The position numbers and the translations under genes are program-made. DNA of 6,565 bases from an uncultured Actinomycetes bacterium (GTDB taxonomy: Bacteria > Actinomycetota > Thermoleophilia > Solirubrobacterales > Solirubrobacteraceae), in the NCBI GenBank assembly GCA_937888775.1, contig CALAQT010000230.1, positions 1 through 6,565 on the forward strand, read 5' to 3'. Positions 1 through 4,993 of the stretch are shown one piece after another. Position 1 is the stretch's first letter; the number at the start of each line of letters is the position of its first letter. The notes beneath the pieces are model-generated. The model saw only the letters and a list, made by a program, of their open reading frames with translations, was not told the origin of the DNA and searched no databases.

Positions 1-48
1 CGACCACCGAGATCTACCCTCTTTCCCTACACGACGCTCTTCCGATCT
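1..48 (+). other. Illumina P5 / TruSeq universal adapter remnant
   Basis: These bases match the 3' part of the Illumina P5/TruSeq universal adapter, running through to the terminal CTCTTCCGATCT at 37-48. The one difference I see is C at position 18 where the adapter has A. The reverse strand over this stretch encodes the RKSVV-type peptide often seen as adapter contamination in predicted proteins. Genomic sequence therefore starts at about position 49, and nothing in 1-48 should be interpreted biologically. It also marks this as an untrimmed contig end, so the true upstream neighbour of the first gene is unknown. Confidence 0.97.
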
Positions 49-125
49 GCTCGCTGCCGGCGCTCACGCGCCCGCGCCGCGCGGCGCCCTTGCAGATACT
101 CGTGATCCATCGACACACGAGCGTA

Positions 126-131
126 TAGATT
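126..131 (+). promoter_or_regulatory. Possible -10 element of the EphD-like gene
   Basis: TAGATT fits the actinobacterial -10 pattern TAnnnT and ends 9 bases before the GTG start at 141. No Shine-Dalgarno-like sequence lies between it and the start, so a leaderless or nearly leaderless transcript would fit. No convincing -35 element is seen at the normal distance. This is a weak call based on a short motif and its position. Confidence 0.3.
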
Positions 132-140
132 CCCGCGGCG

Positions 141-1883
141 GTGCTCGCCCACGTGCAACCGCAAAGCGTCATCGCCGACGGCGTGGCGCTGGCCGCGGTG
201 TCGGCCGGGATCCCGAGCGCGCCGACGATCGTCTTCGTGCATGGCTACCCGGACACCAAGGAGATCTGGGACGAGGTCCTGACGCGGCTGGCCGACCGTT
301 TTGAACTCATCGCCTACGACGTGCGCGGCGCCGGTGGCTCCAGCGCGCCGCGCGGCCCGGCCGCGTATGACCTGGTGCATCTCGCCGACGATTTCGCCGC
401 GGTCTGCGACGCGCTCGCCCCGGGGCGCCCGGTGCATCTGGTCGGCCACGACTGGGGCGCGATCCAGGGCTGGGAGTTCGCCTGCTCGCCGAGGTTCGCG
501 GGGCGCCTGGCCTCGTTCACAGCGATCGCCGGCCCCGCGCTGCACGACGCGGTCAGCGCGGGCGCCGGCCCGCTCTCACGGGCGAGGCTGCCGGTGGCTC
601 TGGTGCGCCTGCGCCGCTCCTGGTACGTGCTCGCTCTGTGCGCACCGCTGGGTCCGACGATCGCCTGGCGGGTGCTGCTCGCCGGCGGCCGCTGGCGGGC
701 GATGCTGGCGGCCGTGGAGCGGCTGCCCGTCGATGATGAGCACCCTTCGCCGACGGTCGCCGCCGACGGTCTGCACGGCGCCAACCTCTACCGTCGCAAC
801 ATCCCGCGCCGGGTGCTGCGCCCCCGGCCGGTCGCGCCGGTTCACACGCCCGTCCAGCTGATCGTGCCGACCGGAGACCGATTCATCTCGGAGAGCTACT
901 ACGAGCGGGCCGAGCGCAGCGCGCCAGGGCTGCGCCGACGCGTGGTCTCAGGCTCGCACTGGGTGCCGCGATCCCAGCCAGACCTGGTGGCGGAGTGGGT
1001 GGCCGAGTTCGTGACCGAGACCACCTCGGGCCGGCGCTCAGACCTCCGTCCCTGGGTCCGCGGGGGCGGAGTCTCGCAACTGCCGGGGCGCCGGGCGCTC
1101 GTAACCGGGGCCGGGAGCGGAATCGGGCGCGCGACGGCGCTGGCGCTGGCGAACCGCGGCGCCCGCCTGCTGCTGGTCGACCGCGACGGCGAGGCGGCCG
1201 CGCGGGTGGCCGACTTGATCCCGGGGGCAACCACCTTTCAATGCGACGTCGGCGATGAGGCGGCGATGCACGCGCTGGCCGCCGAGGTGCTGGCCGAGCA
1301 CGGCGTCGTGCAGATCGTCGTCAACAACGCCGGAATCGCCGTCGCAGGGCCGTTCCTGGATACCGACTTTGACCACTGGCGCCGGGTGCTGGACACCAAT
1401 CTGCTCGGCGTCGTACATGGCAGCAAGCTGTTCGCGGCGGCGATGGTGGCCAATGGTTCCGGTGGCCAGATCGTCAATGTGTCCTCGGCGGCGGCGTTCG
1501 CCCCGAGCCGGGACCTGTCGGCCTATTCGGCCTCCAAGGCGGCCGTACTGGCCCTCAGCCAGAGCCTACGTGCCGAGTATGCGGGCCACGGAATCGGCGT
1601 GAGCGCGATCTGCCCGGGGTTCGTGGCCACCAACATCACCCGGGCCACGACCTACGCGGGCCGTCCGGAGAGCGAGCAGGAGCGTCTGCGCGAGCACGTG
1701 ACGCGACTGTACGAGCGGCGCAACTTCGGCCCCGATCGGGTGGCCGATGCGATCGTCGCAGCGATCGCGGCCGACCGGCCGCTCGCCGTCGTGACCCCTG
1801 AGGCCAAAGTCATGCACGCACTGTCACGGTTGGCCCCGGGCGTGCTGCGGCGGCTGGCCCGGGTGCAGACGCCGGGGATCTGA
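141..1883 (+). CDS. EphD-like fusion: alpha/beta hydrolase (epoxide hydrolase type) plus SDR oxidoreductase
   Basis: A 580-aa two-domain enzyme. Residues about 10-292 form an alpha/beta hydrolase. They show an oxyanion-hole HGYP at 34-37, the nucleophile motif GHDWGA with Asp104, a likely catalytic acid Asp246 and His273. The Asp nucleophile, with cap-region Tyr162 and Tyr217 as candidate ring-opening tyrosines, points to epoxide hydrolase or a related dehalogenase rather than an esterase. Residues about 315-580 form a classical short-chain dehydrogenase: TGAGSGIG at 322-329, Asp369, NNAG at 395-398, Asn420, Ser449, and Tyr462/Lys466 in YSASK. Asp347 after beta-2 hints at NAD preference. The same domain order and a similar length occur in mycobacterial EphD (about 590 aa), which acts in lipid metabolism. 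Orthology and substrate here are inferred only. An in-frame TAG at 126-128 limits the start. GTG141 is the first candidate and GTG153 is possible. No clear ribosome binding site is present. The 3' neighbour is 50 bases downstream on the same strand. Confidence 0.9.
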   Translation: MLAHVQPQSVIADGVALAAVSAGIPSAPTIVFVHGYPDTKEIWDEVLTRLADRFELIAYDVRGAGGSSAPRGPAAYDLVHLADDFAAVCDALAPGRPVHLVGHDWGAIQGWEFACSPRFAGRLASFTAIAGPALHDAVSAGAGPLSRARLPVALVRLRRSWYVLALCAPLGPTIAWRVLLAGGRWRAMLAAVERLPVDDEHPSPTVAADGLHGANLYRRNIPRRVLRPRPVAPVHTPVQLIVPTGDRFISESYYERAERSAPGLRRRVVSGSHWVPRSQPDLVAEWVAEFVTETTSGRRSDLRPWVRGGGVSQLPGRRALVTGAGSGIGRATALALANRGARLLLVDRDGEAAARVADLIPGATTFQCDVGDEAAMHALAAEVLAEHGVVQIVVNNAGIAVAGPFLDTDFDHWRRVLDTNLLGVVHGSKLFAAAMVANGSGGQIVNVSSAAAFAPSRDLSAYSASKAAVLALSQSLRAEYAGHGIGVSAICPGFVATNITRATTYAGRPESEQERLREHVTRLYERRNFGPDRVADAIVAAIAADRPLAVVTPEAKVMHALSRLAPGVLRRLARVQTPGI

Positions 1884-1890
1884 AAGCTCG

Positions 1891-1917
1891 CGCCGCGGGA
1901 AGGAGTCCCGGGCGGCG
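1891..1917 (+). other. GC-rich inverted repeat between the first two genes
   Basis: The arms CGCCGCGGGA (1891-1900) and TCCCGGGCGGCG (1906-1917) can pair over ten base pairs with a two-base bulge, closing a five-base AGGAG loop. There is no T-run, so it is not a typical intrinsic terminator. The AGGAG in the loop looks like a ribosome binding site but lies 28 bases before the next start codon, too far to serve it directly. The hairpin could stabilise the upstream message, attenuate read-through, or simply reflect high GC. Confidence 0.35.
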
Positions 1918-1933
1918 GGGCGAACGCTGCACC

Positions 1934-2536
1934 ATGCTGCTCAAACGCCGTCCACCGGGGATCGAGCCAGATCCCCCCAAGCCCAACCAGGGCCTCGAGC
2001 ATCTCGAGCGCAACTGGATCGCCGTGCTGCGCTGGCTGAACGCCGGCGAGGTCGATTACATCGTCGTGGGACCCGTCGGCGAGGCGATCCGGGGCGACGT
2101 TGGGGCCAAGGGGCCGGTCGCGATCGTGCCGGCTCCCTACAGCCGCAACTTCGAACGCCTGGCGACCGGGCTGGTCGCCGAGCACGCGCGCCTGCGCGTG
2201 AGCGACGCGGCCCACCGACCCGGCGACCAAGACACCGCCGCGATCAAGCTGACCGCCGACAAGCTCGCGCGGGGACAGCGGTGGATGTTGCGCTTCGGCG
2301 TCTACGACCTGGACGTGCTGGGCGGCCGGCGGGTGGGGACCGATCGCAGCGCCCTGAGCAGCCCGCGTTATCAGGAGCTGCTCTACGAGGCCGCGCGTTT
2401 CGAGATCTCCGCCGGGTGCAGCGTCGAGGTCGCTTCGCCCACCGATCTGGAGCACTACGCGCACCTGCGCCGGGCCGGGTCCGCGCCGGAGATCAGGATC
2501 ACCCGCACCGCCTCCGCGCACCCCGAAACCGCTTAG
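1934..2536 (+). CDS. Nucleotidyltransferase-like fold protein with degenerate active site (hypothetical)
   Basis: A 200-aa soluble protein I can place only by overall pattern. After a proline-rich N-terminus (8-17), residues about 29-182 follow the outline of minimal nucleotidyltransferases of the AbiEii/MntA kind: a helix ending in L-N-A-G-E-V-D-Y, a strand and turn where those enzymes have GG (here VVGPVG, 44-49), a second strand, a third strand YDLDVLGG (124-131), and a closing VEVASPTDLEHY-H-LRRAG (164-182). In active members the second strand carries the metal-binding DxD. Here the equivalent stretch reads GPVAIVP (60-66) with no acidic residue, the GG turn is GP, and the usual C-terminal RPKDL-type motif is absent. 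If the assignment is right, catalysis is probably lost or altered. No dedicated antitoxin or kinase partner is visible beside it. G/C-rich third positions on this strand favour it over the long reverse frame. The start is ATG1934, with no strong ribosome binding site. Confidence 0.6.
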   Translation: MLLKRRPPGIEPDPPKPNQGLEHLERNWIAVLRWLNAGEVDYIVVGPVGEAIRGDVGAKGPVAIVPAPYSRNFERLATGLVAEHARLRVSDAAHRPGDQDTAAIKLTADKLARGQRWMLRFGVYDLDVLGGRRVGTDRSALSSPRYQELLYEAARFEISAGCSVEVASPTDLEHYAHLRRAGSAPEIRITRTASAHPETA

Positions 2537-2589
2537 CAGCAAGTAGGTTTCGCGTTCCTAAAGCGCGCTGGGCGGCGCCGGTGGTGGGG

Positions 2590-2595
2590 TAGGCT
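2590..2595 (+). promoter_or_regulatory. Candidate leaderless promoter (-10) of the PAP2 gene
   Basis: TAGGCT fits TAnnnT and is followed by exactly six bases and then ATG at 2602. That spacing puts the expected transcription start on or next to the A of the start codon, the typical arrangement of actinobacterial leaderless genes. No purine-rich ribosome binding site lies in the usual window, which fits. No recognisable -35 box is seen. Confidence 0.5.
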
Positions 2596-2601
2596 GGATT
2601 G

Positions 2602-3474
2602 ATGCCCAGACGCTCCCGGCTGGCCTTTCTCGGTGCCGGCATCGGGGTCACGCTGCTGATCGTGACCTGGTACGCCGCGTTTCACGTCGGCATCGTCGGG
2701 CGCGCCGACCAGTCGATCCTGGGCGGCTTCGCGGGCCTGCACCGGCCCCGCGTGGACGAAGTGACGAACTTCGTCGCGAACCTATGCGACCCCAGCCCCT
2801 ACGTGTACTTCGCTGCGATCGTGGTCCTGATCGCGATCCTGCGCAGACGGCGACGAGTTGCCGCCACGGTGGGCCTGATCATCCTTGCAGCCAACGTGAC
2901 CACCCAGCTGCTCAAGCCGCTGCTGGCCCAGCCTCGGGCCGATTCGCTGCTCGGACATACGACCGTCTCCGCCGGCTCCTGGCCCAGCGGCCATGCGACC
3001 GCGGCGATGTCGCTGGCGCTGTGCTGTGTGATCGTCGCCCCCGCCCGGCGCCGGCCCTACGTGGCCGCGCTCGGCGCCGCGTTTGCCGTGGCGGTGTCCT
3101 ACTCGTTTCTGGAGCTCGAATGGCATTACCCCAGCGACGTGTTCGGCGGCTTCCTGGTCGCCGCGACGTGGACGCTACTCGGCGTGGCGGCGCTGTTCTA
3201 TCTCGACGGCCGCCTGACCCAGCGCTCCAGCGTGGCGGCGAGCGCTGCCGATCAGGTCACCGAACCCCGGCGGATCCCGATCCGCGACGCGCTTGGCCCG
3301 CCCGCGGCGGTGCTGCTGGCGGCGATCGTGCTGGCCGGCCTGATCGTGCTGGCGCGGCCCCATGAGGTGTACGCGTATGCGCACGCCCACGAGGCGTTCA
3401 TGGTCGGCGCCGCGGCGATCGCCGCGCTGGGGCTGGCGCTGGCCACCGGGGTGATGCTGGCGCTGAGGCGCTGA
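2602..3474 (+). CDS. PAP2-family membrane phosphatase homologue
   Basis: A 290-aa polytopic membrane protein of the PAP2/type-2 phosphatidic acid phosphatase superfamily, whose members remove phosphate from lipid phosphates or pyrophosphates at the outer membrane face. The three signatures are recognisable. C1 is K105-x6-R112 followed by Ala where the family has Pro. C2 is WPSGHATAA with Ser129-Gly130-His131. C3 has S168-F169-x5-H175-x3-D179, so the usual SR arginine is Phe. His131, His175 and Asp179 (general acid, nucleophile and its partner) are all kept, so some activity is plausible despite the changed phosphate-binding residue. Hydrophobic segments lie near 7-29, 66-80, 86-103, 132-147, 153-172, 181-200, 235-252 and 267-288, about two more than the common six-helix core. 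ATG2602 is preferred over TTG2599 because of the -10 spacing. The stop lies two bases from the stop of the convergent adenosyltransferase gene. Substrate unknown. Confidence 0.88.
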   Translation: MPRRSRLAFLGAGIGVTLLIVTWYAAFHVGIVGRADQSILGGFAGLHRPRVDEVTNFVANLCDPSPYVYFAAIVVLIAILRRRRRVAATVGLIILAANVTTQLLKPLLAQPRADSLLGHTTVSAGSWPSGHATAAMSLALCCVIVAPARRRPYVAALGAAFAVAVSYSFLELEWHYPSDVFGGFLVAATWTLLGVAALFYLDGRLTQRSSVAASAADQVTEPRRIPIRDALGPPAAVLLAAIVLAGLIVLARPHEVYAYAHAHEAFMVGAAAIAALGLALATGVMLALRR

Positions 3475-3476
3475 GG

Positions 3477-4031
3477 TCAGCGGTAGCGGCCGGGCTCCCA
3501 GAGGGGCTCATCGCCCCGGTTGGCTCCGCGAGCGCAGATGAACAGCAGGTCCGAGAGCCGGTTGAGGTAGCGGATCACCTCGGGGTTGACCTGGTCGCCG
3601 CACGCGACCGCCAGCCGCTCGGCGCGGCGGCAGACCGTCCGGCAGACGTGCAGGTGCGCGGCGGCCGGTGTACCCCCGGGGAGCACGAACGACTTCAGCG
3701 GGGCGAGCGTCGCGTTGACCTCGTCACAGCGATCCTCCAGCCACGTCGTCTGCTCGCCGAGCACGCGCAGCCGCTCGCGATCCGGATCCTCCGGCGCGGC
3801 GATATCGGCGCCCACGTCGAACAGATCGTTCTGGATCCGCTGCAGCCAGCCTGCGTACTGGTCAGACAGCCCCTCGATCGTCAGCGCGACCCCGAGCTGG
3901 GAATTGAGCTCATCGATGGTCCCGTACGCCTCGATCCTGGGGTGCGTCTTGGGCACCCGGCTCATGTCGCCCAGATGCGTCTCGCCGGAATCGCCGAGCC
4001 GGGTGTATATCCGGGTTAGGTTGACGGTCAT
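3477..4031 (-). CDS. pduO: PduO-type ATP:cob(I)alamin adenosyltransferase
   Basis: A 184-aa cytoplasmic enzyme that transfers the adenosyl group of ATP to cob(I)alamin (or cob(I)yrinic acid a,c-diamide), making coenzyme B12. The family signatures run in order: the N-terminal ATP-binding segment TRIYTRLGDSGETHLGD (6-22), RIEAYGTIDELNSQLG (32-47), FDVGADIA (71-78), the PLKSFVLPGGT block (111-121), an LHxCRTVCRRAER helix (127-139) with the conserved arginines, and YLNRLSDLLFICAR (155-168). Length is typical for the stand-alone form. The frame is open for 32 codons upstream to 4127, but the family alignment begins at the Met-Thr-Val-Asn-Leu at 4031, and the longer version would run antisense into the riboswitch, so ATG4031 is chosen. 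It is transcribed away from the B12 uptake operon and is not downstream of the riboswitch, so uptake and cofactor maturation look linked by position but separately controlled. Confidence 0.95.
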   Translation of the reverse strand: MTVNLTRIYTRLGDSGETHLGDMSRVPKTHPRIEAYGTIDELNSQLGVALTIEGLSDQYAGWLQRIQNDLFDVGADIAAPEDPDRERLRVLGEQTTWLEDRCDEVNATLAPLKSFVLPGGTPAAAHLHVCRTVCRRAERLAVACGDQVNPEVIRYLNRLSDLLFICARGANRGDEPLWEPGRYR

Positions 4032-4058
4032 CTCACAGCAGGAGTCTACGTACCCGCG

Positions 4059-4064
4059 ATCATA
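4059..4064 (-). promoter_or_regulatory. Candidate -10 of the adenosyltransferase gene
   Basis: On the reverse strand this reads TATGAT, one change from the TATAAT consensus. It lies 27 bases before the ATG at 4031, giving a predicted leader of about 20 bases. No good -35 is found at 16-18 bases; TTGCAT at 4085-4090 is about 20 bases away. The leader has no strong ribosome binding site. Confidence 0.4.
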
Positions 4065-4080
4065 GGTTTCCCGCCCGCGA

Positions 4081-4086
4081 TACGAT
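4081..4086 (+). promoter_or_regulatory. Candidate -10 of the riboswitch-controlled operon
   Basis: TACGAT fits TAnnnT and would start transcription near 4092-4094, a few bases before the first paired element of the cobalamin aptamer at 4100. That placement is what a riboswitch-led transcript needs. No clear -35 is visible. It lies back to back with the reverse-strand candidate -10 at 4059-4064. Confidence 0.4.
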
Positions 4087-4096
4087 GCAACGCGTT

Positions 4097-4252
4097 CAAG
4101 GTCGGTGGTAATGGGAAGCCGGTTCAAGTCCGGCGCGGACCCGCCACTGTAATCGGGGACGCCGGTCGCATCTGACAGCCACTGCCGACGCCTAGTCGGC
4201 GGGAAGGCGCGACCGGTAGGCCCGTCAGCCAGGAGACCAACCTCCGACCGTC
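4097..4252 (+). promoter_or_regulatory. Cobalamin (B12) riboswitch aptamer
   Basis: The conserved cobalamin-riboswitch core can be read directly. Outer stem P1 pairs 4100-4108 with 4241-4249 (one T-T mismatch). Next come AATGGGAA at 4110-4117, a GCCGG/CCGGC stem at 4118-4122 and 4130-4134, and the L5 element CCGCCACTGTAAT at 4141-4153 closed by CCCG/CGGG. A peripheral arm pairs 4162-4169 with 4209-4216 and contains an inner GCCGAC/GTCGGC hairpin (4184-4200). The B12 box AGCCAGGAGACC is at 4227-4238. It precedes a secreted DUF4430 protein, a DUF4430 lipoprotein and EcfT, the kind of corrinoid-uptake genes this riboswitch normally represses when adenosylcobalamin or another cobalamin binds. Which cobalamin form it prefers cannot be told from these motifs. 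Confidence 0.96.
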
Positions 4253-4263
4253 ACGCCAGATAG

Positions 4264-4287
4264 CCCTCGTGGAAAGGGGTGGCCCTC
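4264..4287 (+). promoter_or_regulatory. Riboswitch expression platform with ribosome binding site (P13-like hairpin)
   Basis: CCCT (4264-4267) pairs with AGGG (4275-4278), leaving the loop CGTGGAA. GTGG in that loop (4269-4272) is complementary to CCAC (4144-4147) in the aptamer's L5, matching the known L5-L13 kissing loop of cobalamin riboswitches. The 3' arm lies within AAAGGGG (4273-4279), the likely Shine-Dalgarno sequence, eight bases before ATG4288. Ligand binding should therefore hide the ribosome binding site. CCCTC at 4283-4287 can also pair with the same G-run, offering a competing fold. No T-run is present, which argues against transcription termination. Confidence 0.65.
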
Positions 4288-4989
4288 ATGCAGATCAGAC
4301 GCATCATCGCTCTCAGCGGCACGACGCTCGCACTCGCGCTCACGCCGCTGCTCAGCACCACCGCGCTCGCCGCCGGTAACCAAGTGGGCGTGCGCGTCGA
4401 AGGAAAGTCACGCACGCTGCTGTCCAGCACCACCGTAGGCACTCCGTCGAGCCCGGGATCGTTCACGTTCGGCGGCACGCCGGCCGGCGCCTGTCCCAAG
4501 AGCAGCGCCGCCGGTGCCCTGGACGCCGCCACCGATCATCGCTGGGGTGGGACCTACGACACCTCCTTCAACGAGCTCGTACTGACGACGATCCTCGGCG
4601 AGAAGTGGACGTTGAGCTCTCCCTACTACTGGAGCATATGGGTCAACGATCACTACGCCTCGGCCGGCGTTTGCCAGCTGAAGCTGCACAAGGGAGACCA
4701 GCTCCTGTTCGCGGCCGTGCCTGACAAGGGTTTTGAATACCCGCTCGCAATTAAGGCGCCGAGCCACGCCACAGCGGGACGCCCGTTCGCGGTCAAGGTG
4801 GTCGACTACCCCAAGGGCAGTGCCAAGCCACTGGCCGGGGCACGGCTCTCCGGCTCCGGGATCAACGCGGTGACCAACCGCCGTGGGGTCGTGTCGGTCA
4901 CGGCGCGGCACGCCGGGACGATCGTCCTGCACGCCGATCACCAGGGTTTCATCCGCGCCGCGACCGTTCGCGTGCGCGTCTCCGGCTGA
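4288..4989 (+). CDS. Secreted DUF4430 (transcobalamin-C-terminal-like) protein with Ig-like domain
   Basis: A 233-aa exported protein, first gene of the riboswitch operon. Residues 1-28 are a Sec signal peptide: Arg4-Arg5, a hydrophobic core, and an ALA/A cleavage site after 28. No lipobox Cys follows, so the product should be released or held non-covalently. Residues about 31-146 resemble DUF4430, the fold shared with the C-terminal domain of transcobalamin. The hallmark block is YYWSIWVNDHYAS at 113-125, followed by L-x-KGDQLLF (about 133-141). Cys69 and Cys129 may form a disulphide. Residues about 152-231 look like a beta-sandwich of the bacterial Ig/CarboxypepD-regulatory kind, with AGRPFAVKV, PLAGARLSG and NRRGVVSV. 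Riboswitch control and the downstream EcfT suggest extracellular corrinoid capture, which is inferred. ATG4288 is preferred over GTG4279, which lies inside the ribosome binding site. The next gene starts four bases after the stop. Confidence 0.88.
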   Translation: MQIRRIIALSGTTLALALTPLLSTTALAAGNQVGVRVEGKSRTLLSSTTVGTPSSPGSFTFGGTPAGACPKSSAAGALDAATDHRWGGTYDTSFNELVLTTILGEKWTLSSPYYWSIWVNDHYASAGVCQLKLHKGDQLLFAAVPDKGFEYPLAIKAPSHATAGRPFAVKVVDYPKGSAKPLAGARLSGSGINAVTNRRGVVSVTARHAGTIVLHADHQGFIRAATVRVRVSG

Positions 4990-4993
4990 TCCG

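Noticed and set aside
27..545. Reverse-strand open frame ending in the first bases of the window
   Set aside because: It includes adapter-coded residues and is antisense to the hydrolase domain, so it is an artefact.
1652..2542. Long reverse-strand open frame (296 codons) across the end of the EphD-like gene and the next gene
   Set aside because: It overlaps the well-supported dehydrogenase domain, has no recognisable motifs, and the third-position G/C bias belongs to the + strand genes.
2551..2567. Possible terminator hairpin (CGCGTT ... AAGCGCG) after the nucleotidyltransferase-like gene
   Set aside because: The stem is short and bulged and has no following T-run, so it is too weak to call.
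4032..4127. A 32-residue N-terminal extension of the adenosyltransferase starting at 4127
   Set aside because: The family begins at the Met at 4031, and the extension is unlike the family. It would run over the candidate promoters and the 5' part of the riboswitch.
4121..4146. tRNA-like T-arm (GGTTCAAGTCC) followed by a CCGCCA stretch
   Set aside because: There are no acceptor, D or anticodon arms around it, and the bases are explained as conserved parts of the cobalamin riboswitch core.
4883..4993. Longer start for the lipoprotein, beginning inside the preceding gene
   Set aside because: The extra 37 residues are a frame-shifted reading of the DUF4430/Ig-like gene and would bury the lipoprotein signal; GTG4994 places that signal at the N-terminus.
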